Assembly (NCBI GenBank): GCA_009774395.1
Contig: VSNQ01000008.1
Span: 3,184-67,183 of the forward strand
Direction: 5' to 3'
DNA length: 64,000 bases
Source: Lachnospiraceae bacterium
GTDB taxonomy: Bacteria; Bacillota; Clostridia; Lachnospirales; Lachnospiraceae
In this document: positions 38,133 to 46,576 of the stretch, in pieces
Position numbering within the stretch: position 1 is the first letter of the stretch
How the letters are laid out: the number at the start of each line of letters is the position of its first letter
Translations under genes and position numbers: made by a program
The notes under the pieces: generated by a model
Database searches by the model: none
The model's input: only the letters and a program-made list of their open reading frames with translations
What the model was told of the DNA's origin: nothing

Positions 38133-38421
38133 ATTTTACTAAGGGAATTTGACAGATAATATAAATATACTGCCCAACAACTACTATGATAAATTGAAAA
38201 CTTAGGTGATCCGTCACTATTTTTGAAGCATTTCTCGTTTACTGCTGAAATTGACTTCATACATCGGATATACGCTTCATTCACACACTTTTCAACACAT
38301 TCAAAATCAACAAAAGCAAAAAAACTGTTTAACTGTAATTTCAAATGTCTGATAATTTCCTTTTTTATCAATTCCTTATCCATCTATGTGTTTGCACACC
38401 CCTTTCAGCTTAAAAACACAC

Positions 38422-39171
38422 TCATAAATTTTGCTTAATATCCAAATACTTTCCCTGTTCCCAATAATACTTTGTTAAAACTTCCATAGTTTCAAAATCA
38501 CTTTCACTATCTATATCCAAAACAGCACTATCCTCCATTTTCCAAATTAAAGCATGTCTGTTTTCATTACTCATATGCAGTAAATACTCTTTTGTATACA
38601 CATAAATGGAAGCATTCATGTCAAAACACTCAGGCACCTGCTGCCTTGCCGTATAGTCGGACGGGATAACTCTGTCATAAAATCCGTCCCCACCTCTGCA
38701 TACCATATTAAAGTACGGACTCCTTCTCGATTCCACAACACTGTAAGCATAATTACATTTTTCATTTTGTACTACGGTGTTTATTGTCCCTTCAACGTCT
38801 TCCAAACTCCTTAATGGCGAAGTGATATCCAAATCAATGATTAGCTCATACTCATAATTTTTTATTTTTTCCGCCGCCAAAAATGTATCCCGTATTACAT
38901 CCCCTTTTGAAGCAGCATCTCCTGCCAGTTCCTCTTTTCTTTCCACAAAAATATATTCCGTCCCTTTCCTGTCAATCTGTTCCAAAAGCTGCATGCTGTC
39001 CGTATTTACTGCCAAATCAATCACGTTTTGGCTATTACTGTATTTGTTTACATATTTTTCATAAATTGCCAATGTGTAATATACGATCGGCTGTCCACAA
39101 AACATCCTGACATTCTTCCCTGCAGCGCCCTTGGATCCGGTTCTTGCGCATATTGTAAATAAGATGTTCAT
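38422..39171 (-). CDS. legF: CMP-nonulosonate cytidylyltransferase (LegF/NeuA-like)
   Basis: A 249-residue acylneuraminate cytidylyltransferase. 'ICARTGSKGAAGKNVR' is the CTP-binding loop and 'IIDLDITSPLRSLEDV' the sugar-binding segment; 'ASIYVYTKEYLL' is a late family motif. It activates the nine-carbon sugar acid as its CMP-sugar, the last step before transfer. The variant is closer to the LegF/PtmB type than to sialic NeuA by memory of motif wording. AAGGA precedes the ATG. Confidence 0.8.
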   Translation of the reverse strand: MNILFTICARTGSKGAAGKNVRMFCGQPIVYYTLAIYEKYVNKYSNSQNVIDLAVNTDSMQLLEQIDRKGTEYIFVERKEELAGDAASKGDVIRDTFLAAEKIKNYEYELIIDLDITSPLRSLEDVEGTINTVVQNEKCNYAYSVVESRRSPYFNMVCRGGDGFYDRVIPSDYTARQQVPECFDMNASIYVYTKEYLLHMSNENRHALIWKMEDSAVLDIDSESDFETMEVLTKYYWEQGKYLDIKQNL

Positions 39172-39180
39172 TGTTCCTTC

Positions 39181-40119
39181 TTACTCCTCTGTCAAAGCGA
39201 TTTTTAACGTGTCATACGCATCTGCAATTGTATTCATGGTTCCCTGCATTTTCTCTATGCAATCCAAAAAATACTCCAACTCATTTATGTAACAGTCTTC
39301 TTTTGGAAATTCCATCCTGTTTATCAGTTCATTATTTTCATACTCGCATATTGTGTCAGAAATGAAATCCGCATCTATTCTTCTACTGTTTGTAAACATC
39401 TGAAGAATACGCTCCGTTTTATGCCCAATATAATCCAGATGCATCTCTAAAAGCATGTCCGGATATCGCGCCATATAGATGGACAGGTCATCACTGTCTA
39501 TCTCCAAATTTGACATGTGCCCTTTTATATGATTAACCCTGTCAGGCTCCCCGAACAGATATATCACATAATCCCATTCGTGAATCAAATCTTTTGTTAC
39601 CCCACCGCCTAAATCCTTTTTGGCGGAATATACGGTTCTGTAATCTACACCCTTTCTCCATGATGGAAGATATGACGTGGAAATGACCCTTGCGGATATA
39701 ATCTTTTCATGAACTGTAATGTTCTGCTTTATATACTGCATAATCTTCTTGTGGCGTAACGGACATGCAACATAATATATCCCCCGTTCTTTTAAATGCA
39801 GTCCTTTTATGCTGTATGCAGTCGAGTCAAAAACAGGCTTTTCTATAAACATATGTTTTGTTTTGCCCGCTGTATTTTTTATTGTGTCATAATGCAGCGA
39901 CGTTGGGTTTGTCACAAATATAATGTCATAGTCGTCCGGCAGTTCATTTACATGATAGTATTGTCTTGAAATAATATGATTCCATTTTTCCTGTAATGCC
40001 GTGCGGCTACATCTCAAGGCATCTATCCGATATTTGACTCTGCGTTTTTCCAATATTTTTGTTAAGTTTTCCAGATGTCTTTTTCCTATGGAACCAAGAC
40101 CTGCCATGCAAATTTTCAA
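39181..40119 (-). CDS. Gfo/Idh/MocA-family oxidoreductase
   Basis: A 312-residue NAD(P)-dependent oxidoreductase: 'CMAGLGSIGKRHLENL' is the dinucleotide loop and 'FIEKPVFDST' contains the conserved EKP lysine; 'GGGVTKDLIHEWDYVIYLFG' carries the catalytic His region. The start is a TTG overlapping the stop of the preceding gene (TTGA), so the two oxidoreductases are co-translated. Probably oxidises or reduces a sugar intermediate of the nonulosonate pathway or a side-chain acyl group. Confidence 0.85.
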   Translation of the reverse strand: MKICMAGLGSIGKRHLENLTKILEKRRVKYRIDALRCSRTALQEKWNHIISRQYYHVNELPDDYDIIFVTNPTSLHYDTIKNTAGKTKHMFIEKPVFDSTAYSIKGLHLKERGIYYVACPLRHKKIMQYIKQNITVHEKIISARVISTSYLPSWRKGVDYRTVYSAKKDLGGGVTKDLIHEWDYVIYLFGEPDRVNHIKGHMSNLEIDSDDLSIYMARYPDMLLEMHLDYIGHKTERILQMFTNSRRIDADFISDTICEYENNELINRMEFPKEDCYINELEYFLDCIEKMQGTMNTIADAYDTLKIALTEE

Positions 40120-41093
40120 ATTACTGCCCCATTCTCAATCTCATCAATTATTTTTAAAATTTCTTTGTCTTTTTCAAAGCTGTACAAAGGCTTTTTCCCG
40201 TTTATTGCTTCAAAAAAATCCTCGATTTCTTTCATATAGGCATATTCATTAATTGACTCACTGTACCCTTTTTCATGGATATACTCTCCCGCGGGTATCT
40301 GTTTCAGTTCTCCTGATACAATGTCTTTTTCGTACAGCGTTTCTGGTGTTCCGCCCCACCTGATGTATAAATCCTCATTAAAAATTTCCAGTTTCCTGAC
40401 TGCCTGTCTGCTTACAACGTCCACTGCCAAACTGCCAATCGTTCCGTTTGAATGTTCTATTTGAATCAGACAGGTATCGGGAAAATCCAATTTCAGGTTG
40501 GTAAGCTTCGCTTTTACCGCATGTACGTTTTTTATCCTTCCAAACACATTCCCTATCCAAGGCAGTTCTATTGCCAAAAGCTCCCTGCATCCATTCGTTT
40601 TTTTGTTGCTTACAAAAAATTTTTCTAAATTATCCCACGGATGCCAGTCCGGAAGGTACTGCCCTACATGATATTGATATGCACAAGGCTTACCGTTCCG
40701 TTTGATACGGTTATCAATGATTCTCATTTCTTCTTTATAGAGAGGCGTTGATGAAAGGAATAATACTTTTCCCTTCTGTTTCGCTGACCGGATATTTTCA
40801 TCATATAAGTCATCAATCAGATTGATTTCCGAGAAAACATGAAGGTTATTCTCCAAGCATTCCCGAATAATTGATGCATGAAACTGCGGGGATGTACATA
40901 CAAAGGCGCAATCAGGCTTTTGGGGAACATCTGACAATGCAGGATAACAGTTTATCGCATATTCGTCCGCTGCGCTTTTTACCCGTTCCACATCATTGTC
41001 AATCCCTATAATTGTCAGATTGTTAAAAAACGTCTTTAATAGTTTTATTCTTCTTTTCCCCATTGAGCCTAAACCTATGACGCAAATTTTCAT
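40116..41093 (-). CDS. Gfo/Idh/MocA-family protein lacking the EKP lysine
   Basis: A 325-residue homologue of the next gene, with 'CVIGLGSMGKRRIKLL' as dinucleotide loop. Where the family has EKP it reads 'HVFSEINLIDD', so the catalytic lysine is absent. The C-terminal part ('KTNGCRELLAIELPWIGNVFG') is otherwise family-like. Tight coupling to an EKP-containing partner suggests a non-catalytic or altered subunit of a heteromer. GGAGG lies 6 nt before the ATG. Confidence 0.8.
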   Translation of the reverse strand: MKICVIGLGSMGKRRIKLLKTFFNNLTIIGIDNDVERVKSAADEYAINCYPALSDVPQKPDCAFVCTSPQFHASIIRECLENNLHVFSEINLIDDLYDENIRSAKQKGKVLFLSSTPLYKEEMRIIDNRIKRNGKPCAYQYHVGQYLPDWHPWDNLEKFFVSNKKTNGCRELLAIELPWIGNVFGRIKNVHAVKAKLTNLKLDFPDTCLIQIEHSNGTIGSLAVDVVSRQAVRKLEIFNEDLYIRWGGTPETLYEKDIVSGELKQIPAGEYIHEKGYSESINEYAYMKEIEDFFEAINGKKPLYSFEKDKEILKIIDEIENGAVI

Positions 41094-41150
41094 ACAAATC
41101 CTCCATGTTGCCGATAGCCCGCTAATTTGGGCATCAGCACAAATTTGCTA

Positions 41151-41250
41151 GTTGAAAAATCATAGATTTTTCAACCTATCCTCTCTTTTCAAACAATTAA
41201 AAATCCCAATATAACGGTGCTTTTTCAACTGCATACCTTACATTGGGATT
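41151..41250 (-). other. Leader hairpins and terminator-like repeat before the Gfo/Idh pair
   Basis: GTTGAAAAATC (41151-41161) and GATTTTTCAAC (41165-41175) form a perfect 11-bp stem with a 3-nt loop, about 60 nt before the Gfo/Idh start. Further upstream AATCCCAAT (41202-41210) and ATTGGGATT (41242-41250) pair and, on the minus strand, are followed by TTTTT, which could end transcripts of the retropepsin relic. A coding-like stretch (…IIEYGKDNPNVRYAVEKAPLYWDF) overlaps this second hairpin. Confidence 0.4.
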
Positions 41251-41283
41251 ATCTTTTCCATATTCAATTATGGTTCTTGTACC

Positions 41284-42064
41284 TTTTTTAACACTCCATG
41301 CTATCCATATATTTCCTCAAATCATTCGCATTATCAGTTATAAGCAGTTTTTCGTATCACACCAATGCATATAATAGAACTTATCCAGTATGTCCTGTCC
41401 CATCAGACAGGTATAAAACCGCTTGTCAAAAGTAACCCAGACCGACACATTGTTCAAAGTAATCGAAGTTCCAATCTTTAATTGCTTCATCTTCACTTCA
41501 TAAAATTTAATGCTGTAACTGTCTTTGCTGCATTCTTTGTCTTCTTCTTTTAAAACGCCATTCAGATATCTGACAGCTGCTTTATTTGCAGCAAACTCCT
41601 CTTGGATCAAATTTGAGCCAAGTTCTTTCGCCCTGCAGCATGATGCCGGCTCCGGTATCAATGATAAACTGCATTGCCGCATTTCTCTTTTCCAAAATAT
41701 ACAGCTCGCGATTAACCGTAAATATCCTGTCATCTGACACTGTATACAGCATTTCGTTCTCCCCCTGCACATAGCTTCCAATAATAACGCATAAAATATC
41801 CTTTTCTAAGTACTCGTGCAGTTTTTCGTATAAATCATCATTCGAATCCACGAAATCACTCACTGCCACCGGCTGTCCCTCACTGTCATCTAGAGAAGCA
41901 ATCCGCATCAATATCCTGCTGTAAGGGAACTCATCTCTTACTATGTTAAATGATTTGATATCTTCTGTTTGATCTAAAACACGCAGCATATGATCACCAT
42001 ACCTTTTCAAAGCTTTTTTCTTAATATCTGTAATAATGATAACATATGCAACTAATAATCTCAA
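41284..42064 (-). pseudogene. Retropepsin-like aspartyl protease gene, frameshifted
   Basis: The first frame (42064-41582) reads as an N-terminal domain and ends 'NAAMQFIIDTGAG', with the D-T-G-A active-site motif of retropepsin-like proteases. The next bases only continue sensibly in another frame ('SCCRAKELGSNLIQEEFAANKAAVRYLNG', down to 41338, including 'CLMGQDILDKF', the second family motif). Removing one base near 41640 joins them. A second shift near the 3' end would give the tail 'ITDNANDLRKYMDSMEC'. It is inserted between the NeuC and Gfo/Idh genes and is unrelated to sugar synthesis. Confidence 0.72.
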
Positions 42065-42080
42065 TTAATTCTTATTCCTA

Positions 42081-42105
42081 ATGTAAAATATACAGTTGTC
42101 AAGGT
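42081..42105 (-). promoter_or_regulatory. Promoter-like repeat before the retropepsin relic
   Basis: On the minus strand CCTTGACA followed by a TATTTTACAT spacer matches the -35 region and spacer of the Rpn-gene promoter at 16814-16843. The -10 match is poor. It lies in the 82-nt gap after the NeuC gene. Confidence 0.4.
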
Positions 42106-42146
42106 TCGTTCTTTTTACAATTCTGTAACATGTTACAAGTATATCC

Positions 42147-43319
42147 TTATGGCAGGTTTAACGAAGTATCGTAAAATCTCTTTTCTGTCATTTTATTCTG
42201 TAACAGATATTTCTTAATTTCAGAATATATCTTCTCTGATGTGCCGCTTTTTTCATAGGGATTTTTCATTTTTTGCAGCATTCCTTCTATTTTAATTACC
42301 TTTGCTTTTTCTATTGCAGTATAAATATCTTCACTACTATTTCCGCAGTCAATTACCGATTCCGCCCTTATTCTGCCAATCTGCCTGTTTCCGATGTTTA
42401 CGGTCGGAACCCGAAAGGACGGGGCTTCCACAATCCCGCTAGAGGAATTGCCGATTACCATTTCGCAGTATTTCACTGCGCTCAGATACCGCATCATTCC
42501 AAGTGATGTATAAGCTGATGCGCGTTTGCTGTTCTGTTCTACATATTGGTCAATTTTTTGGTTGATAACCCTTCCGTCCGTATCCGCATTTGCCTTTGTA
42601 AATATAATGCGGTATTCTTTATATTTCTCCAATACGGAAAGAAGGTTTTCAAACTGTTCCCCCGCCGTATTGTTTTCCAGCGTCACCGGATGGAATGTTA
42701 CCATTACATAGGGCATGTCTAAATCCGTTTTCAAACTCTGTGCCAGTTCTCCTTTTTCCATCAGCTTCTGCGTCTTTATGTTCTCCACTCCCAACGCCCC
42801 GACATAAAATACATTTTCTGGCGCCTCTCCCATCTGAATGACACGCCGCCGATATTCTTCCGTCGCAGTAAAATGCAGCGTACCCATCTTCGTTACGGAA
42901 TGCCTTATCGCGTCATCAATTGCCCCCAGTGTCAGCTCCCCGCCATGTATATGCGCTATGGGTATCCTGTGTATCATGGCGGCTGTGGCTGCCGCAAGCG
43001 CCTCGTATCTGTCGCCTAGTATTACTGCCATGTCAGGGGCAATTCTCGTAAAAATATCCGCAAACCCGATTATTCCCAGTCCGACTGATTTTGTAATACC
43101 GTTTGGCGTATCGGAGCTTAAAAGCATTTCATTGCGCTCCGTAATTTCAAACCCGTCCTGTTCTATTTCCTTATAGGTCAGCCCGAACTCGGGCGAGAGG
43201 TGCATTCCTGTTGCCACAAGCTGGAGCTGCAGTTCTGCGTCATTACTTATTTTTTCAATCAGGGGCTTTAACAGTCCATACTCCGCCCTTGTCCCTGTCA
43301 CCACACACACTTTTTTCAT
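42147..43319 (-). CDS. neuC: Hydrolysing UDP/GDP-GlcNAc-type 2-epimerase (NeuC/LegG-like)
   Basis: A 390-residue epimerase: 'VCVVTGTRAEYGLLKPLI' at the front, 'VILGDRYEALAAATAAMI' and 'IPIAHIHGGELTLGAIDD' around the active site, and 'GNSSSGIVEAPSF' binding the nucleotide. The enzyme removes the nucleotide and inverts C2 to give the ManNAc-type sugar used by NeuB. In a LegB/PtmE context it is likely LegG. Overlaps NeuB's stop as ATGA. Visibly richer in G+C than the flanking genes. Confidence 0.9.
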   Translation of the reverse strand: MKKVCVVTGTRAEYGLLKPLIEKISNDAELQLQLVATGMHLSPEFGLTYKEIEQDGFEITERNEMLLSSDTPNGITKSVGLGIIGFADIFTRIAPDMAVILGDRYEALAAATAAMIHRIPIAHIHGGELTLGAIDDAIRHSVTKMGTLHFTATEEYRRRVIQMGEAPENVFYVGALGVENIKTQKLMEKGELAQSLKTDLDMPYVMVTFHPVTLENNTAGEQFENLLSVLEKYKEYRIIFTKANADTDGRVINQKIDQYVEQNSKRASAYTSLGMMRYLSAVKYCEMVIGNSSSGIVEAPSFRVPTVNIGNRQIGRIRAESVIDCGNSSEDIYTAIEKAKVIKIEGMLQKMKNPYEKSGTSEKIYSEIKKYLLQNKMTEKRFYDTSLNLP

Positions 43320-44314
43320 ACCTGTATCATCTCATCCGTTTCATAATCCCTGTCTGCCGTCATCCCCATGATTTCATTCCACCTCATAGGATTTATCCCA
43401 TTTCCGGGGCGTTTTGTCGTCAGGTTTGATTCCGTAAATGTTTCGCCTTTTTTTATCCCGCATTTTGCCACGATGCTTTTACGCGCTACTGCAAGATTGG
43501 GGATTTCACCCGCGGTCGGCTTTTTTATGCCGTCGCCGAATGCCGTTTCAATATTTCTGATTGACATAACCATGTTTCTCAACTCACTCGGTTCCAGACT
43601 TGCCTTGTGGTCGGGTCCCTCCATGTCCCTGTCCAGCGTAAAATGCTTTTCGATTACGGACGCCCCCATTCCGACAGCGGCAATCGGCACCTCCGTTCCC
43701 TGCGTATGGTCTGAATATCCTACGGGACACCCAAAATGTTTCCGCAGTGTCACCATTGCGTTTAAATTAACGTCCGCATAAGGTGCGGGATATTCCGTAG
43801 TGCAGTGCATCAGCGTTATCTCACCTGCACCGCCGCTTTTTAATAATTGCACTGCCGCTTCCACTTCTTCCAGTGTGCTCATGCCTGTTGACAGGATGAC
43901 CGGCTGATGCCGGTTCGCAATTTTTATCAGATACGGATAATTCGTAATTTCCCCTGAAGGTATTTTCCACATGGTACACCCAATGCCCGCAAGGAAATCA
44001 ATACTGTCAGTGTCAAACGGTGTGGATAAAAAACGGATGTCTATTTCCCTGCAATAGTCGGATAATTCGGCATATTCCCCATATGTCAGCAGAAGCCCCT
44101 CAAGCATTTCTTTCTGCGACATGGCGCTTTTTACGTTTTCTTTCTGGTATTCCGCCATCGGTGCCGCATCCGTTACGAGCAGTTCTGGTTTTGCGGTCTG
44201 GAACTTCACGATATCCGCACCGCTGTTTTTTGCCGCCATTGCAAGCTTCTTTGCAGTTTCAAGTTCACCGTTATGGTTTACGCCTGCCTCGGCTATCACT
44301 AATACCTTTTTCAC
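43316..44314 (-). CDS. neuB: Nonulosonic acid synthase (NeuB/LegI-like)
   Basis: A 332-residue synthase condensing a six-carbon sugar with phosphoenolpyruvate. 'VIAEAGVNHNGELE', 'VKFQTAKPELLV' and 'GYSDHTQGTEVPIAAVGMGASVIEKHFTLD' (in outline) belong to the TIM barrel; the last 60 residues ('SIVAKCGIKKGETF', 'RPGNGINP') are the SAF antifreeze-like domain. In context it probably makes legionaminic acid or a relative. I prefer the GTG at 44314 (GAGGAGG about 11 nt upstream) over the GTG at 44326, which lies inside the ribosome binding region. Confidence 0.9.
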   Translation of the reverse strand: MKKVLVIAEAGVNHNGELETAKKLAMAAKNSGADIVKFQTAKPELLVTDAAPMAEYQKENVKSAMSQKEMLEGLLLTYGEYAELSDYCREIDIRFLSTPFDTDSIDFLAGIGCTMWKIPSGEITNYPYLIKIANRHQPVILSTGMSTLEEVEAAVQLLKSGGAGEITLMHCTTEYPAPYADVNLNAMVTLRKHFGCPVGYSDHTQGTEVPIAAVGMGASVIEKHFTLDRDMEGPDHKASLEPSELRNMVMSIRNIETAFGDGIKKPTAGEIPNLAVARKSIVAKCGIKKGETFTESNLTTKRPGNGINPMRWNEIMGMTADRDYETDEMIQV

Positions 44315-44332
44315 CTGACTCCGCACCTCCTC

Positions 44333-44971
44333 TTATCCGTCATCGTTTTTTATAATCTTTTTTACCACAGACGGCACCCCGACTGCCAGAGCACAGCATG
44401 GAATGTCTTTAATCACCACTGCCCCTGCGCCTGTCACCGCCCCGTCTTCTATTGCTCTTCCCTGTATGATTTTCGTACCTGTTCCGATATCCGCCATGTT
44501 TCCTATCCGAACGTTTCCTGATATGTTCGTTCCCGGATTGATTGTATTAAAGTCACCTATCTGCGTGTCATGACCCACTGTACATCCCAAATTTATAATG
44601 TTAAAATTTCCCATACGGATATCCACAGTAAACACGCTGTTCGCACATATGATATTCCCTTCGCCCATCTCCACGCCGTCCAAACTGTCCACGGAAGGAT
44701 CTATCAGGTTAGGAAACCATATGTATTTGTTGCTCCTGTACTTTTGATACAGCTGCATTCTAGTTCTTGGGTTCCCTATGGCAATTGCTACATATAATTT
44801 CTCACATGCATTTAAAAGATACGCATCATCGCCTAAAACGTTTTCCTTCGCCGTTTCCTTATCAATATAGCCACAGAAATTCCACTGCCCGCTGTCCTGT
44901 TTTATTCTGTCTATGAGCCATTTTGTTTCTTTGGCAAACCCGCCGCTTCCGACAATCACTATGTTTTTCAT
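44333..44971 (-). CDS. PglD/NeuD-type sugar acyltransferase
   Basis: A 212-residue acyltransferase. Residues 1-75 are a genuine PglD N-terminal domain ('KNIVIVGSGGFAKETKWLI', 'FCGYIDKETAKENVLGDDAYL'), the closest known relative of module R; the rest is a left-handed β-helix of hexapeptide repeats ('GNIICANSVFTVDIRMGNFNIINLG' in outline) with the catalytic His in 'CTVGHDTQIGDF'. It N-acetylates an amino sugar with acetyl-CoA. The ATG at 44971 lies in a 51-bp direct repeat and overlaps the stop of the formyltransferase gene (ATGA). Confidence 0.85.
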   Translation of the reverse strand: MKNIVIVGSGGFAKETKWLIDRIKQDSGQWNFCGYIDKETAKENVLGDDAYLLNACEKLYVAIAIGNPRTRMQLYQKYRSNKYIWFPNLIDPSVDSLDGVEMGEGNIICANSVFTVDIRMGNFNIINLGCTVGHDTQIGDFNTINPGTNISGNVRIGNMADIGTGTKIIQGRAIEDGAVTGAGAVVIKDIPCCALAVGVPSVVKKIIKNDDG

Positions 44972-45897
44972 GCGGCGCACCTGTTCAGGAAGGTTTCGTT
45001 ATACCCCCCCCCCGCATTTAGTCTGTCCCCTATCCGTACTTTTCCAGCATAGGTATATTCCGTTATTTCCAACATAGTGTCGCCCGTTTTTACCAGCAGC
45101 CCGTCCTGTGTTTTTCCGATAACCTGTCCCGGAATGTTTTTATACACATGTGCACCGTCAACCATCCTTGCCCTGTTTATCGTGATTTTGTTTCCCCTAA
45201 TCCATGATGCCGCCTGCGGTCCCGGGGTGCATAATGCCCTGATAAAGTTAAAGACTTCCCTGCTGCTTTGGTTCCAGTCAATAATCTCATCGCCTTCCCC
45301 CCGCATTCCGCAGTACATGCCTATCGGGTCAATATCCGTCTGTTTGACTGCCTTTACTTTGTTGCCCTGTATCATCTTGACTGCCCTGTATAAAATATCC
45401 GCACATCCGTCATAAGCCCTCTCGAGCAGTGTCGCATAATTATCCGAATCCGTAATGGGATAGGTTTCCTGCAGGATGATATCCCCCGTATCTATCCCCT
45501 CATCCATATAATGCACTGTAATTCCAAACTCCTGTTCGTCATTTATCAACGCCCAGTTCAGTATGTTTCTTCCCCTGTAAAAGGGCAGCTTCCCTGCATG
45601 GCAGTTTATCGTTCCCTGTTTCGGGAGATTCCTTATCCCGTCCCCGAATATCTGGTTGAATGACATTGAAACGAATAAGTCAGCCTGATACGTTTTTACC
45701 TTATCCATGAAAGCCTCGGAATTAATGTTATCACTTAATTCTACCGGAATGTTGTTTTGCCCTGCCAGACTCAGCAGTACGTTATCCCTCTTATCATACC
45801 GGACTGTCATAAAAACAATTTGTATGGATTGATCCCTTATTATTTTTTCAAACGCTTTGTGCGCCCACATGCCGTCCGCAAAATATCCGATTCTCAT
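44968..45897 (-). CDS. Sugar N-formyltransferase
   Basis: A 309-residue formyltransferase: 'INCHAGKLPFYRGRN' holds the catalytic Asn and His, and 'MDEGIDTGDII' the catalytic Asp; 'LSLAGQNNIPVELSDN' precedes. The C-terminal domain ('GNKITINRARMVDG') is OB-fold-like as in methionyl-tRNA formyltransferase relatives that formylate amino sugars with N10-formyl-THF. The last codons read through a run of ten G and end as …GGGYNETFLNRCAA, with TGA overlapping the next ATG. Both ends of the gene carry a 51-bp direct repeat. Confidence 0.85.
   Translation of the reverse strand: MRIGYFADGMWAHKAFEKIIRDQSIQIVFMTVRYDKRDNVLLSLAGQNNIPVELSDNINSEAFMDKVKTYQADLFVSMSFNQIFGDGIRNLPKQGTINCHAGKLPFYRGRNILNWALINDEQEFGITVHYMDEGIDTGDIILQETYPITDSDNYATLLERAYDGCADILYRAVKMIQGNKVKAVKQTDIDPIGMYCGMRGEGDEIIDWNQSSREVFNFIRALCTPGPQAASWIRGNKITINRARMVDGAHVYKNIPGQVIGKTQDGLLVKTGDTMLEITEYTYAGKVRIGDRLNAGGGYNETFLNRCAA
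44969..45020 (-). repeat. 51-bp direct repeat with poly-G tract, downstream copy
   Basis: Differs from the copy at 45895-45946 at three single-base positions, plus one extra base at the far edge. It spans the start codon of the PglD-type gene (44971), the stop of the formyltransferase gene and ten consecutive G on the minus strand (plus-strand C at 45004-45013). Confidence 0.93.
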
Positions 45898-45946
45898 GCG
45901 GCGCACCCGTTCAGGAAGGGTTCATTATACCCCCCCCCCGCATTTT
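45895..45946 (-). repeat. 51-bp direct repeat with poly-G tract, upstream copy
   Basis: Spans the start codon of the formyltransferase gene (45897), the end of the NeuD/LegH-type gene and ten consecutive G on the minus strand (plus-strand C at 45930-45939). With ten G the upstream gene ends …MRGGGIMNPS, 14 nt before the next ATG; with eleven G it would continue to …YNEPFLNGCAA and overlap that ATG; with nine it would stop right after the tract. Confidence 0.93.
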
Positions 45947-46570
45947 AAGTGTTTTCATATCTGTTACCATACTATCATCCTCCACGTCTTTCCTGATAAC
46001 CGTTCCCGCACCTATTATGCAGCGGTTCCCAATGCTCCTGTTTTGAATCACTGTGGCATTCGCCCCTATCAGTGTCTGTTCCCCAACTGACACTCTGCCG
46101 CACACAACACTTCCTACTGCTATGTGAGAAAACCTACCTACCATACTATCATGCTCTACAATTGCTCCTGTATTGATAATACACATTTTCCCAATTTGAG
46201 CATTAGCATTAATAACCGCACATTTTCCAACAAATATACCATCTTCAAGCTCCGCATTTCCAGAAACAACTGCCGTGCTGTCAATAATATTCGGAACTGT
46301 ATAGCCAACATCCTTTAATTGTTCGTATAATTGATTTCTTATGTTTCCATGCCCCATAAAGCCGATCGTTACAAAAGCGTTTCTGATACCGCTTTCATAA
46401 TACTTTTTCAAGACATCATCTGTACCCAAAACCGTATAATCCCGGAAATGCCTTCCCTGCATTTCCTCTGTATCAAGAAATCCTATAATATTGTATTCTC
46501 CTGCTTGCTCAATGCTGTCCACCACACTGTGCGCATGTCCGCCCAGTCCAAGTAAAATAATGTCTTCCAT
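45911..46570 (-). CDS. NeuD/LegH-type sugar N-acetyltransferase
   Basis: A 219-residue acyltransferase with an N-terminal nucleotide-sugar binding domain ('DIILLGLGGHAHSVVDSI', 'GFLDTEEMQGRHFRDYTVLG') and a C-terminal hexapeptide β-helix; 'INTGAIVEHDSMVGRFSHI' contains the catalytic His and 'ANATVIQNRSIGNRCIIGAGTVI' the acetyl-CoA side. In a LegB/PtmE context the likely reaction is N-acetylation of the 4-amino sugar (LegH). The C-terminus depends on the ten-G tract. Lies 6 nt after the PtmE-like gene. Confidence 0.83.
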   Translation of the reverse strand: MEDIILLGLGGHAHSVVDSIEQAGEYNIIGFLDTEEMQGRHFRDYTVLGTDDVLKKYYESGIRNAFVTIGFMGHGNIRNQLYEQLKDVGYTVPNIIDSTAVVSGNAELEDGIFVGKCAVINANAQIGKMCIINTGAIVEHDSMVGRFSHIAVGSVVCGRVSVGEQTLIGANATVIQNRSIGNRCIIGAGTVIRKDVEDDSMVTDMKTLKMRGGGIMNPS

Positions 46571-46576
46571 CCTTTA

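Larger units (their letters stand above)
37496..38383 (-). pseudogene. Serine acetyltransferase-like gene split by a MITE and a poly-G frameshift
   Basis: The N-terminal half (38383 to about 38133) gives 'FVDFECVEKCVNEAYIRCM…FKNSDGSPKFSIYHSSCWAVYLYYLSNSLSKI'; the C-terminal half (37965-37496) gives 'AAKQVYYLNKILHSVDWYCKIELP' and the hexapeptide β-helix 'GDNVLLHSNVKVLGDSHIGNNVILSANTY'. Together they form one known type of serine O-acetyltransferase-like protein. They are separated by a 159-bp element. Even after removing the element and one target copy, the halves are one base out of frame; a run of seven G (plus-strand C at 37956-37962) at the junction would restore the frame if it had six. 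Confidence 0.85.

Noticed and set aside
41338..41781. Separate gene in the second frame of the retropepsin region
   Set aside because: Its useful part continues the upstream frame's protease domain after the frameshift; the first third is out-of-frame noise.
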